Source: Thalassococcus_A lentus
Lineage (GTDB): Bacteria > Pseudomonadota > Alphaproteobacteria > Rhodobacterales > Rhodobacteraceae
NCBI RefSeq assembly: GCF_028023555.1
Contig: NZ_JAQIOY010000001.1
Location: forward strand, 124,001-188,000
Length of the DNA: 64,000 bases
Direction: 5' to 3'
The notes below the pieces were generated by a model that saw only the letters and a list, made by a program, of their open reading frames with translations, was not told where the DNA came from and ran no database searches. This document shows positions 43,713-50,845 of this stretch, piece after piece (the first letter of the stretch is position 1; each line of letters opens with the position of its first letter). The translations under genes and the position numbers were made by a program.

Positions 43713-45322
43713 TTGATCTGCTCCTTTTCATCGAGCCAGCTGCGCAGAATTTCCACAGTTTCGGTTTTTCGATCTGAAATCAGGCCCCGCAAACGATCGA
43801 CCGGGTCTTCTTCGGATAGGGTCTTTGGCTGCGATGCCAGTGCAGGCAACTTTTGCGGGTCCAGATCCTTTTCTGCGCCGATCACGTCAGGTCCTGTCGT
43901 GGGATCAATTTCACCCACCAAAACGCTTTCGGGCGCTCCAACCGGCGCTGGAAGTGCCGCTGACTCAAGCGATGGCATTTCGGCGGAAGAACGCATCAAA
44001 ACCGGCCGAACCACAAACAGCCCGAGCATAAGCGCCACAAACCCAAGGACAGCCATCTGAGCCAATCGCATGATGTCCAGTTCACCAGAAAAGAACCCCG
44101 GTTCGATTGGCCCGGTTCCAAGCCCTTCAGGGCGATCAAAAGGCATAGAGTGTATGGTGATCCGATCACCGCGCTGTTCGTCGAAACCAACTGCCGAGGA
44201 AACAAGTTCGCGCAACGACTCAAGCTCGGTGTCGGGCAGCGGCTGGAACTGCTGAGCCCCCTGTTCATCCGTCGTGAAACGCCCATTCACCAGAACTGCA
44301 ACGGTCAGCCGTTTTATCGCGCCGGGTCCTCGTGTGATTTCTCTGGTGGTTTCAGAAACCTCATAGTTGATGCGTTCACGAATTTCCGTCGCTTGAGATC
44401 GCGATCCATCACCGCCACCGGCGACGCCATCAGGCAGGTTCGACGCCACTGAAACATCACCGCCACCAGCATCCTGGGTGTTGTCTGACCGCTCTTCCGT
44501 ATCAGTGGAAATCACAACGCGGCCTTGCGGGTCTATCCGGCGTTCCAAAATCGACTCACTTTCGGTGACTGTATCGACACTGACTTCGACCACTGCGTTA
44601 CCGACGCCGACGCGGGCTTCCATCAGTCGCTGAACACGGTCACGCAGATCACTGACCCGATCCCGAGCATTTGGACCTGCGGCCGTTTCAGATTCGCCCG
44701 AGATCAGGCCCCCTTTTCCGTCGATAACGGCTACCTCTTCCGGGTCCAGGCCCGGCACTGCGGAGGCTACGAGGAATTTCAAAGCTCTGGCCTGTTGTTG
44801 CGAAAGCGTTCCGCCGGCAGTTGTGACCGAAATCGACGCGGTTGGTGTGACGTCCCGCTGAAACGGATTTGCGGAACTGTTGGCAATGTGAACACGAGCC
44901 GAGGAAATCGCCGGATTTGCGACAATCGTGCGCGAAAGCTCCCCTTCCTTCGCCCGCCAATAGGCAGCATCGAACATCTGGGAGGTTGTTCCGAAGCCGG
45001 ACAATCCATCCAGCAACTCATAGCCCTGAGTGCTGTTCGCAGGCATGCCTTCACTGGCGAGGGTCAGGCGCAGCGCATCGCGGTCTGCCTGAGGCACAAA
45101 AATCGCGCCACCTCGTATTTCATACACCACAGCCCGCGATTCGAGCGCCTGCACAACTTCGCCAGCGGCACCGTTTTCGAGCCCGGCATAAAGCAGGGCC
45201 ATACTGGGCGCCGACGCCATTCGCGCAAGGCCCAGAACTGACAAGGCCATCGCGATCGAAGCGCCAAAAACGATCAATCGCTGTTTGATGCTCAGCGCAT
45301 TCCATACCGAGAATAACTGCAA
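43709..45322 (-). CDS. fliF: Flagellar MS-ring protein FliF
   Basis: About 537 residues. One N-terminal membrane helix (about 18-40) and one near residue 430-450 bracket a large periplasmic ring domain. Family motifs include MALLYAGLENGAAGEVVQAL, GSGFGTTSQMF-like QMFDAAYWRAKEGELSRTI, and ISVTTAGGTLSQQQARALKF. No ATG precedes the conserved region. TTG at 45322 has GGAGG six bases upstream, and TTG 45340 is an alternative. It is the first gene of the fliF-fliH-fliN-fliP unit, divergent from fliL. Confidence 0.92.
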   Translation of the reverse strand: MQLFSVWNALSIKQRLIVFGASIAMALSVLGLARMASAPSMALLYAGLENGAAGEVVQALESRAVVYEIRGGAIFVPQADRDALRLTLASEGMPANSTQGYELLDGLSGFGTTSQMFDAAYWRAKEGELSRTIVANPAISSARVHIANSSANPFQRDVTPTASISVTTAGGTLSQQQARALKFLVASAVPGLDPEEVAVIDGKGGLISGESETAAGPNARDRVSDLRDRVQRLMEARVGVGNAVVEVSVDTVTESESILERRIDPQGRVVISTDTEERSDNTQDAGGGDVSVASNLPDGVAGGGDGSRSQATEIRERINYEVSETTREITRGPGAIKRLTVAVLVNGRFTTDEQGAQQFQPLPDTELESLRELVSSAVGFDEQRGDRITIHSMPFDRPEGLGTGPIEPGFFSGELDIMRLAQMAVLGFVALMLGLFVVRPVLMRSSAEMPSLESAALPAPVGAPESVLVGEIDPTTGPDVIGAEKDLDPQKLPALASQPKTLSEEDPVDRLRGLISDRKTETVEILRSWLDEKEQIN

Positions 45323-45380
45323 GTCCAACCTCCGCTCCAAACATTCTGTTCGGTTGAAGCCAGAGATTGGACGATCTGCC

Positions 45381-45395
45381 TTAACAATCGGTTAG
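45381..45395. promoter_or_regulatory. Near-consensus CtrA box between fliF and fliL
   Basis: TTAA (45381-45384), seven bases, TTAG (45392-45395). The CtrA consensus is TTAA-N7-TTAA, so one base differs. It lies about 60 bases before the fliF start and 45 bases before the fliL start. CtrA control of flagellar genes is established in Alphaproteobacteria, including Rhodobacterales. No ctrA gene is in the window. Confidence 0.5.
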
Positions 45396-45440
45396 CCCAT
45401 TTGCGCCTATAACCTTTTGATACGAACACAGGGGAAAAGG

Positions 45441-45944
45441 ATGACTGACGCCAACGCAAACGCAGCCATTGACGAGGAGTCGCCCAAAAAGCGTTCCAAA
45501 TTGCCGCTCGTCATTGGGTTGGTGCTGGCCCTTGCAGGGGGCGCGGGCGGATTCTTTGCGGTGCAAAGCGGGATGCTGGGCGGTTCGGATCAAAGCGCAG
45601 TTGAGGCGGGCGCTGAAAAAACGGATCCGATGGAGCCTTTGCCCGAGGTCGCCTTTGTCGAGGTCCCGCCTCTTACAATCTCGTTGTCGCCAACGTCGCA
45701 GGCCAGCCATCTGAGGTTTCGAGCCAGCCTGGAGGTTCCTTCACAATACGAAGCCGAAGTGGCGGGGATCCTTCCGAGGGTCCAGGACGTATTGAACAGC
45801 TATTTGCGAGCTTTGGACCCATCAGATCTCCAATCACAGGGCGCACTGGTCAAACTGCGGGCCCAGATGCTTAGGCGCGTGAAACTGGTGGCCGGAAAAG
45901 GCAGGGTTCGCGACCTGCTCGTGTTGGAATTCGTCTTGAACTGA
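45441..45944 (+). CDS. fliL: Flagellar basal body-associated protein FliL
   Basis: 167 residues. A short basic N-terminus (SPKKRSK) precedes one membrane helix (about 26-45, LVIGLVLALAGGAGGFFAV). A periplasmic FliL domain follows with VEVPPLTISLSPTSQASHLR and the C-terminal GRVRDLLVLEFVLN. FliL surrounds the stator and supports torque. ATG 45441 has AGGGGAAAAGG in front. It starts the plus-strand flagellar unit with two partner genes. Confidence 0.92.
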   Translation: MTDANANAAIDEESPKKRSKLPLVIGLVLALAGGAGGFFAVQSGMLGGSDQSAVEAGAEKTDPMEPLPEVAFVEVPPLTISLSPTSQASHLRFRASLEVPSQYEAEVAGILPRVQDVLNSYLRALDPSDLQSQGALVKLRAQMLRRVKLVAGKGRVRDLLVLEFVLN

Positions 45945-45954
45945 GAGGACCGGA

Positions 45955-46335
45955 ATGGACTTGATCGCTGACATTCTGCTTGCTGCGGGCGCGCTGGGCG
46001 CCGGGTTTTATTGTTTCATTTTGGCGCGGCGTCTCACACGCTTCACCAATCTTGAAAATGGTGTGGGTGGGGCTGTTGCCGTGCTTTCCGCCCAAGTCGA
46101 CGACCTATCCAAGACGCTGGAATCGGCTCGGAACGCTGCTGGTGAATCAGGCAAATCGCTTGAGGAACTGACCGAGCGCGCGGAAGATGTAGCAAGGCGG
46201 CTGGAGTTGTTGGTCGCCTCCATGCATGACTTGCCGCAAGCTCCGCAACCAGAACAATCCGCCGTGCAACAGGCCCCTGCCCCTGAAGCAACCGAACCTG
46301 TTTTTGTTCGCCATCCACGCAGCGGAGCACTTTGA
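45955..46335 (+). CDS. Conserved membrane/coiled-coil protein of the fliL unit
   Basis: 126 residues. An N-terminal helix (about 5-25, ADILLAAGALGAGFYCFILA) is followed by a coiled-coil-like region (about 35-90, with QVDDLSKTLESARNAAGESG) and a proline/glutamine-rich tail. No named family is recognised. It lies 10 bases after fliL and overlaps the MotE-like gene by one base, which indicates a flagellar or motor-related role in Rhodobacterales. Function unknown. Confidence 0.72.
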   Translation: MDLIADILLAAGALGAGFYCFILARRLTRFTNLENGVGGAVAVLSAQVDDLSKTLESARNAAGESGKSLEELTERAEDVARRLELLVASMHDLPQAPQPEQSAVQQAPAPEATEPVFVRHPRSGAL

Positions 46336-46940
46336 TGGAAAAACCGAAAAAACAACGCCGATCAAAGACATTTGGTGCATTGTCTGTGATCGGCTCACTG
46401 CTGCTCGCCTCGGCAGTCCTACGAATCACGATTGGGGCTACATCGGCAATTGCACGAGAAGAGCCGCTGAAAGCACCACCTGACGTCCAGCAAGTTGCCG
46501 CGGAACCTGCCGCCACGTCCCTTTTGTCCGACGAAGACATTGCCCCGGTTCTGGCTGCATTAAAGGCGCGAGAAACGCGAATCGCCAAACGCGAAGAAGC
46601 TGTTGCTGTTCGGCAAAAAGCGCTGGAAATCGCAAAGTCCGAGATCGACCAGAGAATGGCGGCCTTGGCCGCAGCTGAGGAAAGCCTGAAAGCCACTCTG
46701 TCGCTCGCACAGACCGCTGCCGAAGACGACATCAAAAAGCTGACAGATGTTTATGCCACCATGAAACCTAAGAAAGCGGCGGCCTTGTTTGAAGAGATGG
46801 ACCCCGAATTTGCTGCTGGTTTCCTTGGCAGAATGCGGCCAGATGCGGCAGCAGCAATTCTGGCCGGGCTTAACCCGCAGGCAGCCTATACAATCAGTGT
46901 TATCCTTGCCGGTCGCAACGCCAATGCGCCTAAAAACTAG
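46335..46940 (+). CDS. MotE-like protein (MgtE intracellular N domain)
   Basis: 201 residues. A basic N-terminus (EKPKKQRRSK) and one membrane helix (about 15-35) are followed by a long helix (about 70-130, KARETRIAKREEAVAVRQKA). The C-terminal MgtE-N-like repeat is DVYATMKPKKAAALFEEMDP and FLGRMRPDAAAAILAGLNP. MotE proteins act as chaperones/linkers for the MotC-containing motor in alphaproteobacteria. The start ATG is inside the previous stop (TGATG). It is third in the fliL unit. Confidence 0.72.
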   Translation: MEKPKKQRRSKTFGALSVIGSLLLASAVLRITIGATSAIAREEPLKAPPDVQQVAAEPAATSLLSDEDIAPVLAALKARETRIAKREEAVAVRQKALEIAKSEIDQRMAALAAAEESLKATLSLAQTAAEDDIKKLTDVYATMKPKKAAALFEEMDPEFAAGFLGRMRPDAAAAILAGLNPQAAYTISVILAGRNANAPKN

Positions 46941-46991
46941 GTTGCTTGACGCTGGGTGAAGTGTGGCGCGCACGCCATCGTGAAAGCGATG

Positions 46992-47013
46992 TCCCGCTAG
47001 CGGGATTGATTTT
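46992..47013 (+). terminator. Weak putative terminator after the fliL unit
   Basis: TCCCGC (46992-46997) / GCGGGA (47000-47005) is a perfect 6-bp inverted repeat with a 2-base centre, followed by TTGATTTT. A neighbouring CATCG/CGATG hairpin lies just upstream. The short loop makes this uncertain. Confidence 0.35.
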
Positions 47014-47067
47014 CAGGCCAATTTCGGCGAAAAACGCGGCTGAAATTTAGTTAGAGTGAGAGCTGCC

Positions 47068-47616
47068 ATGATCTCCCGCCGTTCATTTGTTGCCGCCGCA
47101 GCCGCGACTGTTGCGATGCCAGCCCATGCGTTTCAGGTCGACCCGATTTTTCGGCCGCAAACCGTAACGATCAAGAAAGACCTTGAGCCGGGTCAGTTGT
47201 TGATTTTGCCCCGTGCGCATTTTCTCTATTTTGTCGAAGCCCCCGGTCAGGCCCGCCGCTACGGTGTGGGCGTTGGCAAAGCCGGGCTCGAATTCACGGG
47301 TGTTGCCAAAATCGGCGCCAAGAAGGAATGGCCGACCTGGCGTCCTACGAACGAAATGATCGAACGCGATCCGCACCTCTACGGAAAGTTCATCGACAAC
47401 GACTATGTTCAGCCCGGTGGCCCCGGCAATCCGCTTGGGTCGCGTGCCTTGTACCTGTTCCAGAACGGTCGCGACACGTTCTTCCGCATCCACGGAACCA
47501 CGGCGCCGCGTTCGATCGGGCGGTCGGTTTCGAATGGTTGCATTCGGATGCTGAACGACCACGTTGCGGACCTTTACGATCGGGTGCCGCTTGGCTCGAC
47601 CGTGACGGTCCTGTGA
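47068..47616 (+). CDS. L,D-transpeptidase (YkuD domain), Tat-like signal
   Basis: 182 residues. The N-terminus MISRRSFVAAAAATVAMPAH has an R-R-S-F Tat-type motif. The catalytic YkuD motif is H142...S-N-G-C158-I-R, within IHGTTAPRSIGRS and SNGCIRM. Such enzymes form 3-3 peptidoglycan cross-links or attach lipoproteins in the periplasm. ATG 47068 has AGTGAGAG upstream; a GTG at 47056 is less likely. The stop overlaps the next gene's GTG by four bases. Confidence 0.9.
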   Translation: MISRRSFVAAAAATVAMPAHAFQVDPIFRPQTVTIKKDLEPGQLLILPRAHFLYFVEAPGQARRYGVGVGKAGLEFTGVAKIGAKKEWPTWRPTNEMIERDPHLYGKFIDNDYVQPGGPGNPLGSRALYLFQNGRDTFFRIHGTTAPRSIGRSVSNGCIRMLNDHVADLYDRVPLGSTVTVL

Positions 47617-48779
47617 CGGCCAAGTCAGGTCAGCAAACTCAAAAATTTGATCTCATCGTCATTGGCGCCGGTCCTGCCGGCGCCTCTGCTGCTTTGGCGG
47701 CTTCCCGGGACGGTTTGAGAGTAGCGTTGGTTGATAAACGGCAGTTCCCGCGGGACAAACTCTGCGGTGGCGCATTGACGGGCCGCGCCGTTTCAACGTT
47801 TCAACGGCTATATCAAAAACAATTACCCGAGATTCCGATCAACACATGCACCAGCATGTTTTTTCACGGCTTTGGGCATGACCTGGGGCGTGACGAAAAT
47901 GCGCCACCCCTGTTTCTCGGAATGCGCCGAGCCTTGGACCACTTTCTGTTGCAAGCCGCCGCTGAATCGGGTGCCCGCACTTTTCTTGGCGAGAGCGGGT
48001 CTCTCGATCCTGAAACGAACATACTCTCGCTTGCGAACACAAACCTGATGGCGCCCTTGGTGATCGGGGCGGACGGCGTGAATAGCGCGACGGCCCATAC
48101 TCTTTTTGGGCAGGCGTTTGACCGGCAAAAAATCGGCTTTGCGCTCGAAGTCGAAATTGAAGGCAACGATCCCGACCGCGAACTGCGGATTGATTTCGGC
48201 GCGGCGGACTGGGGATACGGCTGGCAGTTCCCCAAGACAAACGGCACAACAATCGGACTGGGCGGGCTGCTGTCTCAAAATGCCGATATGAAAGCGCATC
48301 TAGCCCGATACCTTGCTTTCCTGAATGTTCATGAACCGATCAAACCCAAAGGCCAATTCCTGCCGTTTGGAGATTTTCGCACGGTGCCGGGGAAAGGCCG
48401 GGTTCTGCTGGCGGGCGATGCCGCCGGCTTGGTTGATCCGATTACCGGTGAGGGCATCGGACACGCCATGGAAAGCGGCGCCCTGGCCGCCAATGCAGTC
48501 AGGGATGCCCTGCAACGCAAAGAGCCAGACAAGGCACTGGACTTCTATCGCCAATCACTTGCTCCGATGCATCAAAGCTTGCGCCACGCACGTTTACTGC
48601 GGAATTTGATATTCCGGCCCGCCTTTCGTGGAATCTTTATCAAGAATTTTCAGCGATCAAAACGCCTTAGATCTGAGTACCTGCGCCTGATGGCCGGGGA
48701 AACAGAATATGCCGATCTTATGAAGCTGACTGCGCGGCGCTTGCCCGGCGCTGTGCTGCGCAGCCTGAAGCCTTACTAA
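47613..48779 (+). CDS. Geranylgeranyl-reductase-family FAD oxidoreductase
   Basis: 388 residues starting at GTG 47613 (GTGA overlap with the previous stop). The FAD motif is DLIVIGAGPAGASAALAASR, with LVDKRQFPRDKLCGGALTGR and the second FAD motif GRVLLAGDAAGLVDPITGEG. These match the geranylgeranyl reductase/flavin-dependent halogenase-like family that reduces isoprenoid double bonds. In non-photosynthetic bacteria the substrate is unknown, and no bacteriochlorophyll gene is near. A much longer upstream frame only re-reads the transpeptidase gene. Confidence 0.85.
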   Translation: MTAKSGQQTQKFDLIVIGAGPAGASAALAASRDGLRVALVDKRQFPRDKLCGGALTGRAVSTFQRLYQKQLPEIPINTCTSMFFHGFGHDLGRDENAPPLFLGMRRALDHFLLQAAAESGARTFLGESGSLDPETNILSLANTNLMAPLVIGADGVNSATAHTLFGQAFDRQKIGFALEVEIEGNDPDRELRIDFGAADWGYGWQFPKTNGTTIGLGGLLSQNADMKAHLARYLAFLNVHEPIKPKGQFLPFGDFRTVPGKGRVLLAGDAAGLVDPITGEGIGHAMESGALAANAVRDALQRKEPDKALDFYRQSLAPMHQSLRHARLLRNLIFRPAFRGIFIKNFQRSKRLRSEYLRLMAGETEYADLMKLTARRLPGAVLRSLKPY

Positions 48780-48886
48780 ACTCTGGATAGAACAAACGCG
48801 CAGGGCGTCACAATCTTGCCGGGATTTGATGGGATTAAGAATTTGTCAGTCTTTTTGGCTGCATATTTCGACCCGGAGAGCAAAAC

Positions 48887-49084
48887 ATGATCGCAATTGC
48901 ATTCATCTTGGGTGGCGTATTCGCAAGCTTTGCGGCTCTGGCTGGATACTTCTTGCTGGGCTTTGGCGTTTGGACTGCGGTTTTCTGCTATCTTTCGACC
49001 GCGCTTGCCTTCACGCTTCTACCACTGCTGCGGGCCGTCTTTGCAGACAACCGCAATGGCGACTCTCTCGCCATCTCCAGCTAA
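48887..49084 (+). CDS. Small membrane protein, unknown function
   Basis: 65 residues. Two hydrophobic segments cover most of the length (AIAFILGGVFASFAALAGYF and VWTAVFCYLSTALAFTLLPL), followed by a short polar C-terminus (FADNRNGDSLAISS). GGAG at about 48876-48879 sits at a good distance from the ATG. It stands alone. No homologue is recognised, but the ribosome site and composition suggest that it is expressed. Confidence 0.55.
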   Translation: MIAIAFILGGVFASFAALAGYFLLGFGVWTAVFCYLSTALAFTLLPLLRAVFADNRNGDSLAISS

Positions 49085-49116
49085 CGCTGGGCGCATACCA
49101 GATGCGCCCAAGCGCG
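49085..49116. terminator. Long perfect hairpin between two convergent small genes
   Basis: TGGGCGCAT (49088-49096) / ATGCGCCCA (49102-49110), extended by AACGC/GCGTT around it. There is no T-run, but its position between convergent stops suggests a bidirectional terminator. Confidence 0.55.
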
Positions 49117-49368
49117 TTACAAAAGCACCCGCACGACCAGCAAATTCGGGATGACAAATGCGGCGGCGATGCAAAACAGCATGGCCCAGTGCGACACAAG
49201 CTTGAACATCTTTGATTCCTCAAGCGCATCGCCATAAGCCAAGGCTGCAAAGACCAAAGCGCCAGATTGACCCTGCTCCAGCTTCTGGCTCTTCACCAGC
49301 TCGGCTTTTGCGGCCTCATAGCGAGCATTCAGAAATTGCGTGTCTTTGATTGCGTTCGGATTTTGCAT
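49117..49368 (-). CDS. Small membrane protein with N-terminal helix, unknown function
   Basis: 83 residues. The polar N-terminal half (MQNPNAIKDTQFLNARYEAA, with helix-like KAELVKSQKLEQGQSGALVF) precedes one membrane segment near the C-terminus (LVSHWAMLFCIAAAFVIPNL). AGGAGAG precedes the ATG at 49368. It lies between tesA and a convergent 65-aa gene. No family is recognised. Confidence 0.6.
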   Translation of the reverse strand: MQNPNAIKDTQFLNARYEAAKAELVKSQKLEQGQSGALVFAALAYGDALEESKMFKLVSHWAMLFCIAAAFVIPNLLVVRVLL

Positions 49369-49444
49369 TCTACTCTCCTGTTGGCGACTTGGCGTGACAT
49401 GGTGCCAACCAGCGAGAGGGCAAGGGAAAATCCGTCCTGTATCT

Positions 49445-50134
49445 TCAATTCTTTGTGGCGCGCGCGCTTTCGACGCGGTCAATCAATTCGAGCACGTAGG
49501 GGCCGACAACATCGACGATTTTGGCAACGCCTTCCGCGTTGGGGTGAATGCCATCAGCCTGCATGAAACTGTCAAAACCGGGAACTGGCGCACCGTCCTG
49601 CATCAAACCTGCAAAAAAGTTGTCCAGATAGAGCGTTTCGTATTCTTTGGCGAGCTCAGGATAAAGCGCATCGAAAGCCTGCTTGTAATCGTCACCATAG
49701 TTGGCCGGTGCGGTCATACCGATCAAGAGAACTTCCAGACCTTTGTTTTGAGCAATCTCAAGGATGCCCTTGATGTTCGTCCGTGACACTTCGGGCGGAA
49801 TTCCACGCAACAAGTCATTGCCGCCCAAGGTAAGGATCATCGCATCAGTCAGAGGGCCAATCGACCAATCCGCTCTGGCCAAACCGCCTGCAGTTGTGTC
49901 ACCCGACACCCCCCCATTGACCACCCGCACGGTTTGACCGTTTTCATCCAGCCAAGCCGTCAGCTGATGAACAAATCCCTCATTGTCGAAGAGCCCGTAT
50001 CCTTGCGTCAGGCTGTCACCTAAGGCGAGAATTTCAATGTCCTGTGCAGTCGCTGGGAATGCAAAGGCGGCAAACATCATCGCCAACGTCTTGCTGTGCG
50101 CAGCACGGAGCCCATATCTAACCCATTGAAACAT
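49445..50134 (-). CDS. tesA: Arylesterase / acyl-CoA thioesterase I (SGNH/GDSL)
   Basis: 229 residues. An N-terminal secretion signal (AHSKTLAMMFAAFAFPATAQ) leads to a periplasmic SGNH domain. Block I is LALGDSLTQGYG (nucleophile Ser), followed by GVSGDTTAGGL (block II Gly), LGGNDLLRG (block III Asn) and ADGIHPNAEG (block V Asp/His). The divergent ABC exporter (YbbA-YbbP type) beside it is the standard tesA neighbourhood. The start could also be the Met near 50080, but the longer N-terminus fits a signal peptide with basic residues. Confidence 0.9.
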   Translation of the reverse strand: MFQWVRYGLRAAHSKTLAMMFAAFAFPATAQDIEILALGDSLTQGYGLFDNEGFVHQLTAWLDENGQTVRVVNGGVSGDTTAGGLARADWSIGPLTDAMILTLGGNDLLRGIPPEVSRTNIKGILEIAQNKGLEVLLIGMTAPANYGDDYKQAFDALYPELAKEYETLYLDNFFAGLMQDGAPVPGFDSFMQADGIHPNAEGVAKIVDVVGPYVLELIDRVESARATKN

Positions 50135-50152
50135 GTGCCGGACCCTTTCTTG

Positions 50153-50845
50153 ATGCCTGATCCTGTTCTCTCACTAAAAGATGTGACCTTGCGACTGAAG
50201 GGCAATGCCGGACCCGTCGAAATCCTGCATGGAATTACTTTGGATGTCGAAAAAGGGGAAACGCTTGGGCTGGTGGGGCCATCCGGGTCCGGAAAGTCGT
50301 CATTGCTGATGGTTATGGGCGGTCTTGAGAAGGCAAGCAGCGGTTCGGTACAGGCACTGGGACGCGATCTGACACAACTGGACGAAGACGGGTTGGCGCG
50401 GTTTCGACGCGATCACATGGGCGTGGTTTTTCAAAGCTTTCATTTGATCCCGACAATGACCGCCTTAGAGAACGTCGCGACGCCGCTGGAATTGGCAGGA
50501 GACAAAGACGCCTTTTCCCGCGCTGCCGAAGCTTTGGAGACCGTGGGGCTTTCCCACCGGACGGGGCATTACCCGGCACAGATGTCTGGCGGCGAACAGC
50601 AACGGGTTGCCTTGGCTCGCGCAATGGCACCGCGTCCCGACATTTTGTTAGCGGACGAACCAACCGGGAATCTGGACGGAAAAAATGGGCAGGCCATTGT
50701 TGATCTCTTGTTTGATTTGTCTCAGCAACATGGCGCGACATTGGTTTTGGTAACACATGCGCCAGAATTGGCCGCACGATGCAGCAGAACCATTCGTCTC
50801 GATGACGGTCGCATCGCAACACAACACCCAAAGGCCGCGGAATGA
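50153..50845 (+). CDS. ybbA: ABC transporter ATP-binding protein (YbbA/LolD-like)
   Basis: 230 residues. Walker A is GPSGSGKSSLL, the ABC signature is MSGGEQQRVALARAM, and Walker B is DILLADEPTGNLDG. This MacB/LolD-like subfamily drives extrusion of lipids or lipoproteins. ATG 50153 was chosen because the conserved domain follows immediately. It overlaps the permease gene by four bases and is divergent from tesA. Confidence 0.92.
   Translation: MPDPVLSLKDVTLRLKGNAGPVEILHGITLDVEKGETLGLVGPSGSGKSSLLMVMGGLEKASSGSVQALGRDLTQLDEDGLARFRRDHMGVVFQSFHLIPTMTALENVATPLELAGDKDAFSRAAEALETVGLSHRTGHYPAQMSGGEQQRVALARAMAPRPDILLADEPTGNLDGKNGQAIVDLLFDLSQQHGATLVLVTHAPELAARCSRTIRLDDGRIATQHPKAAE

Noticed and set aside
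47328..47612. Extended N-terminus for the geranylgeranyl-reductase-family gene
   Set aside because: These codons re-read the L,D-transpeptidase gene in another frame. The GTG at 47613 with a four-base overlap starts right before the FAD motif.
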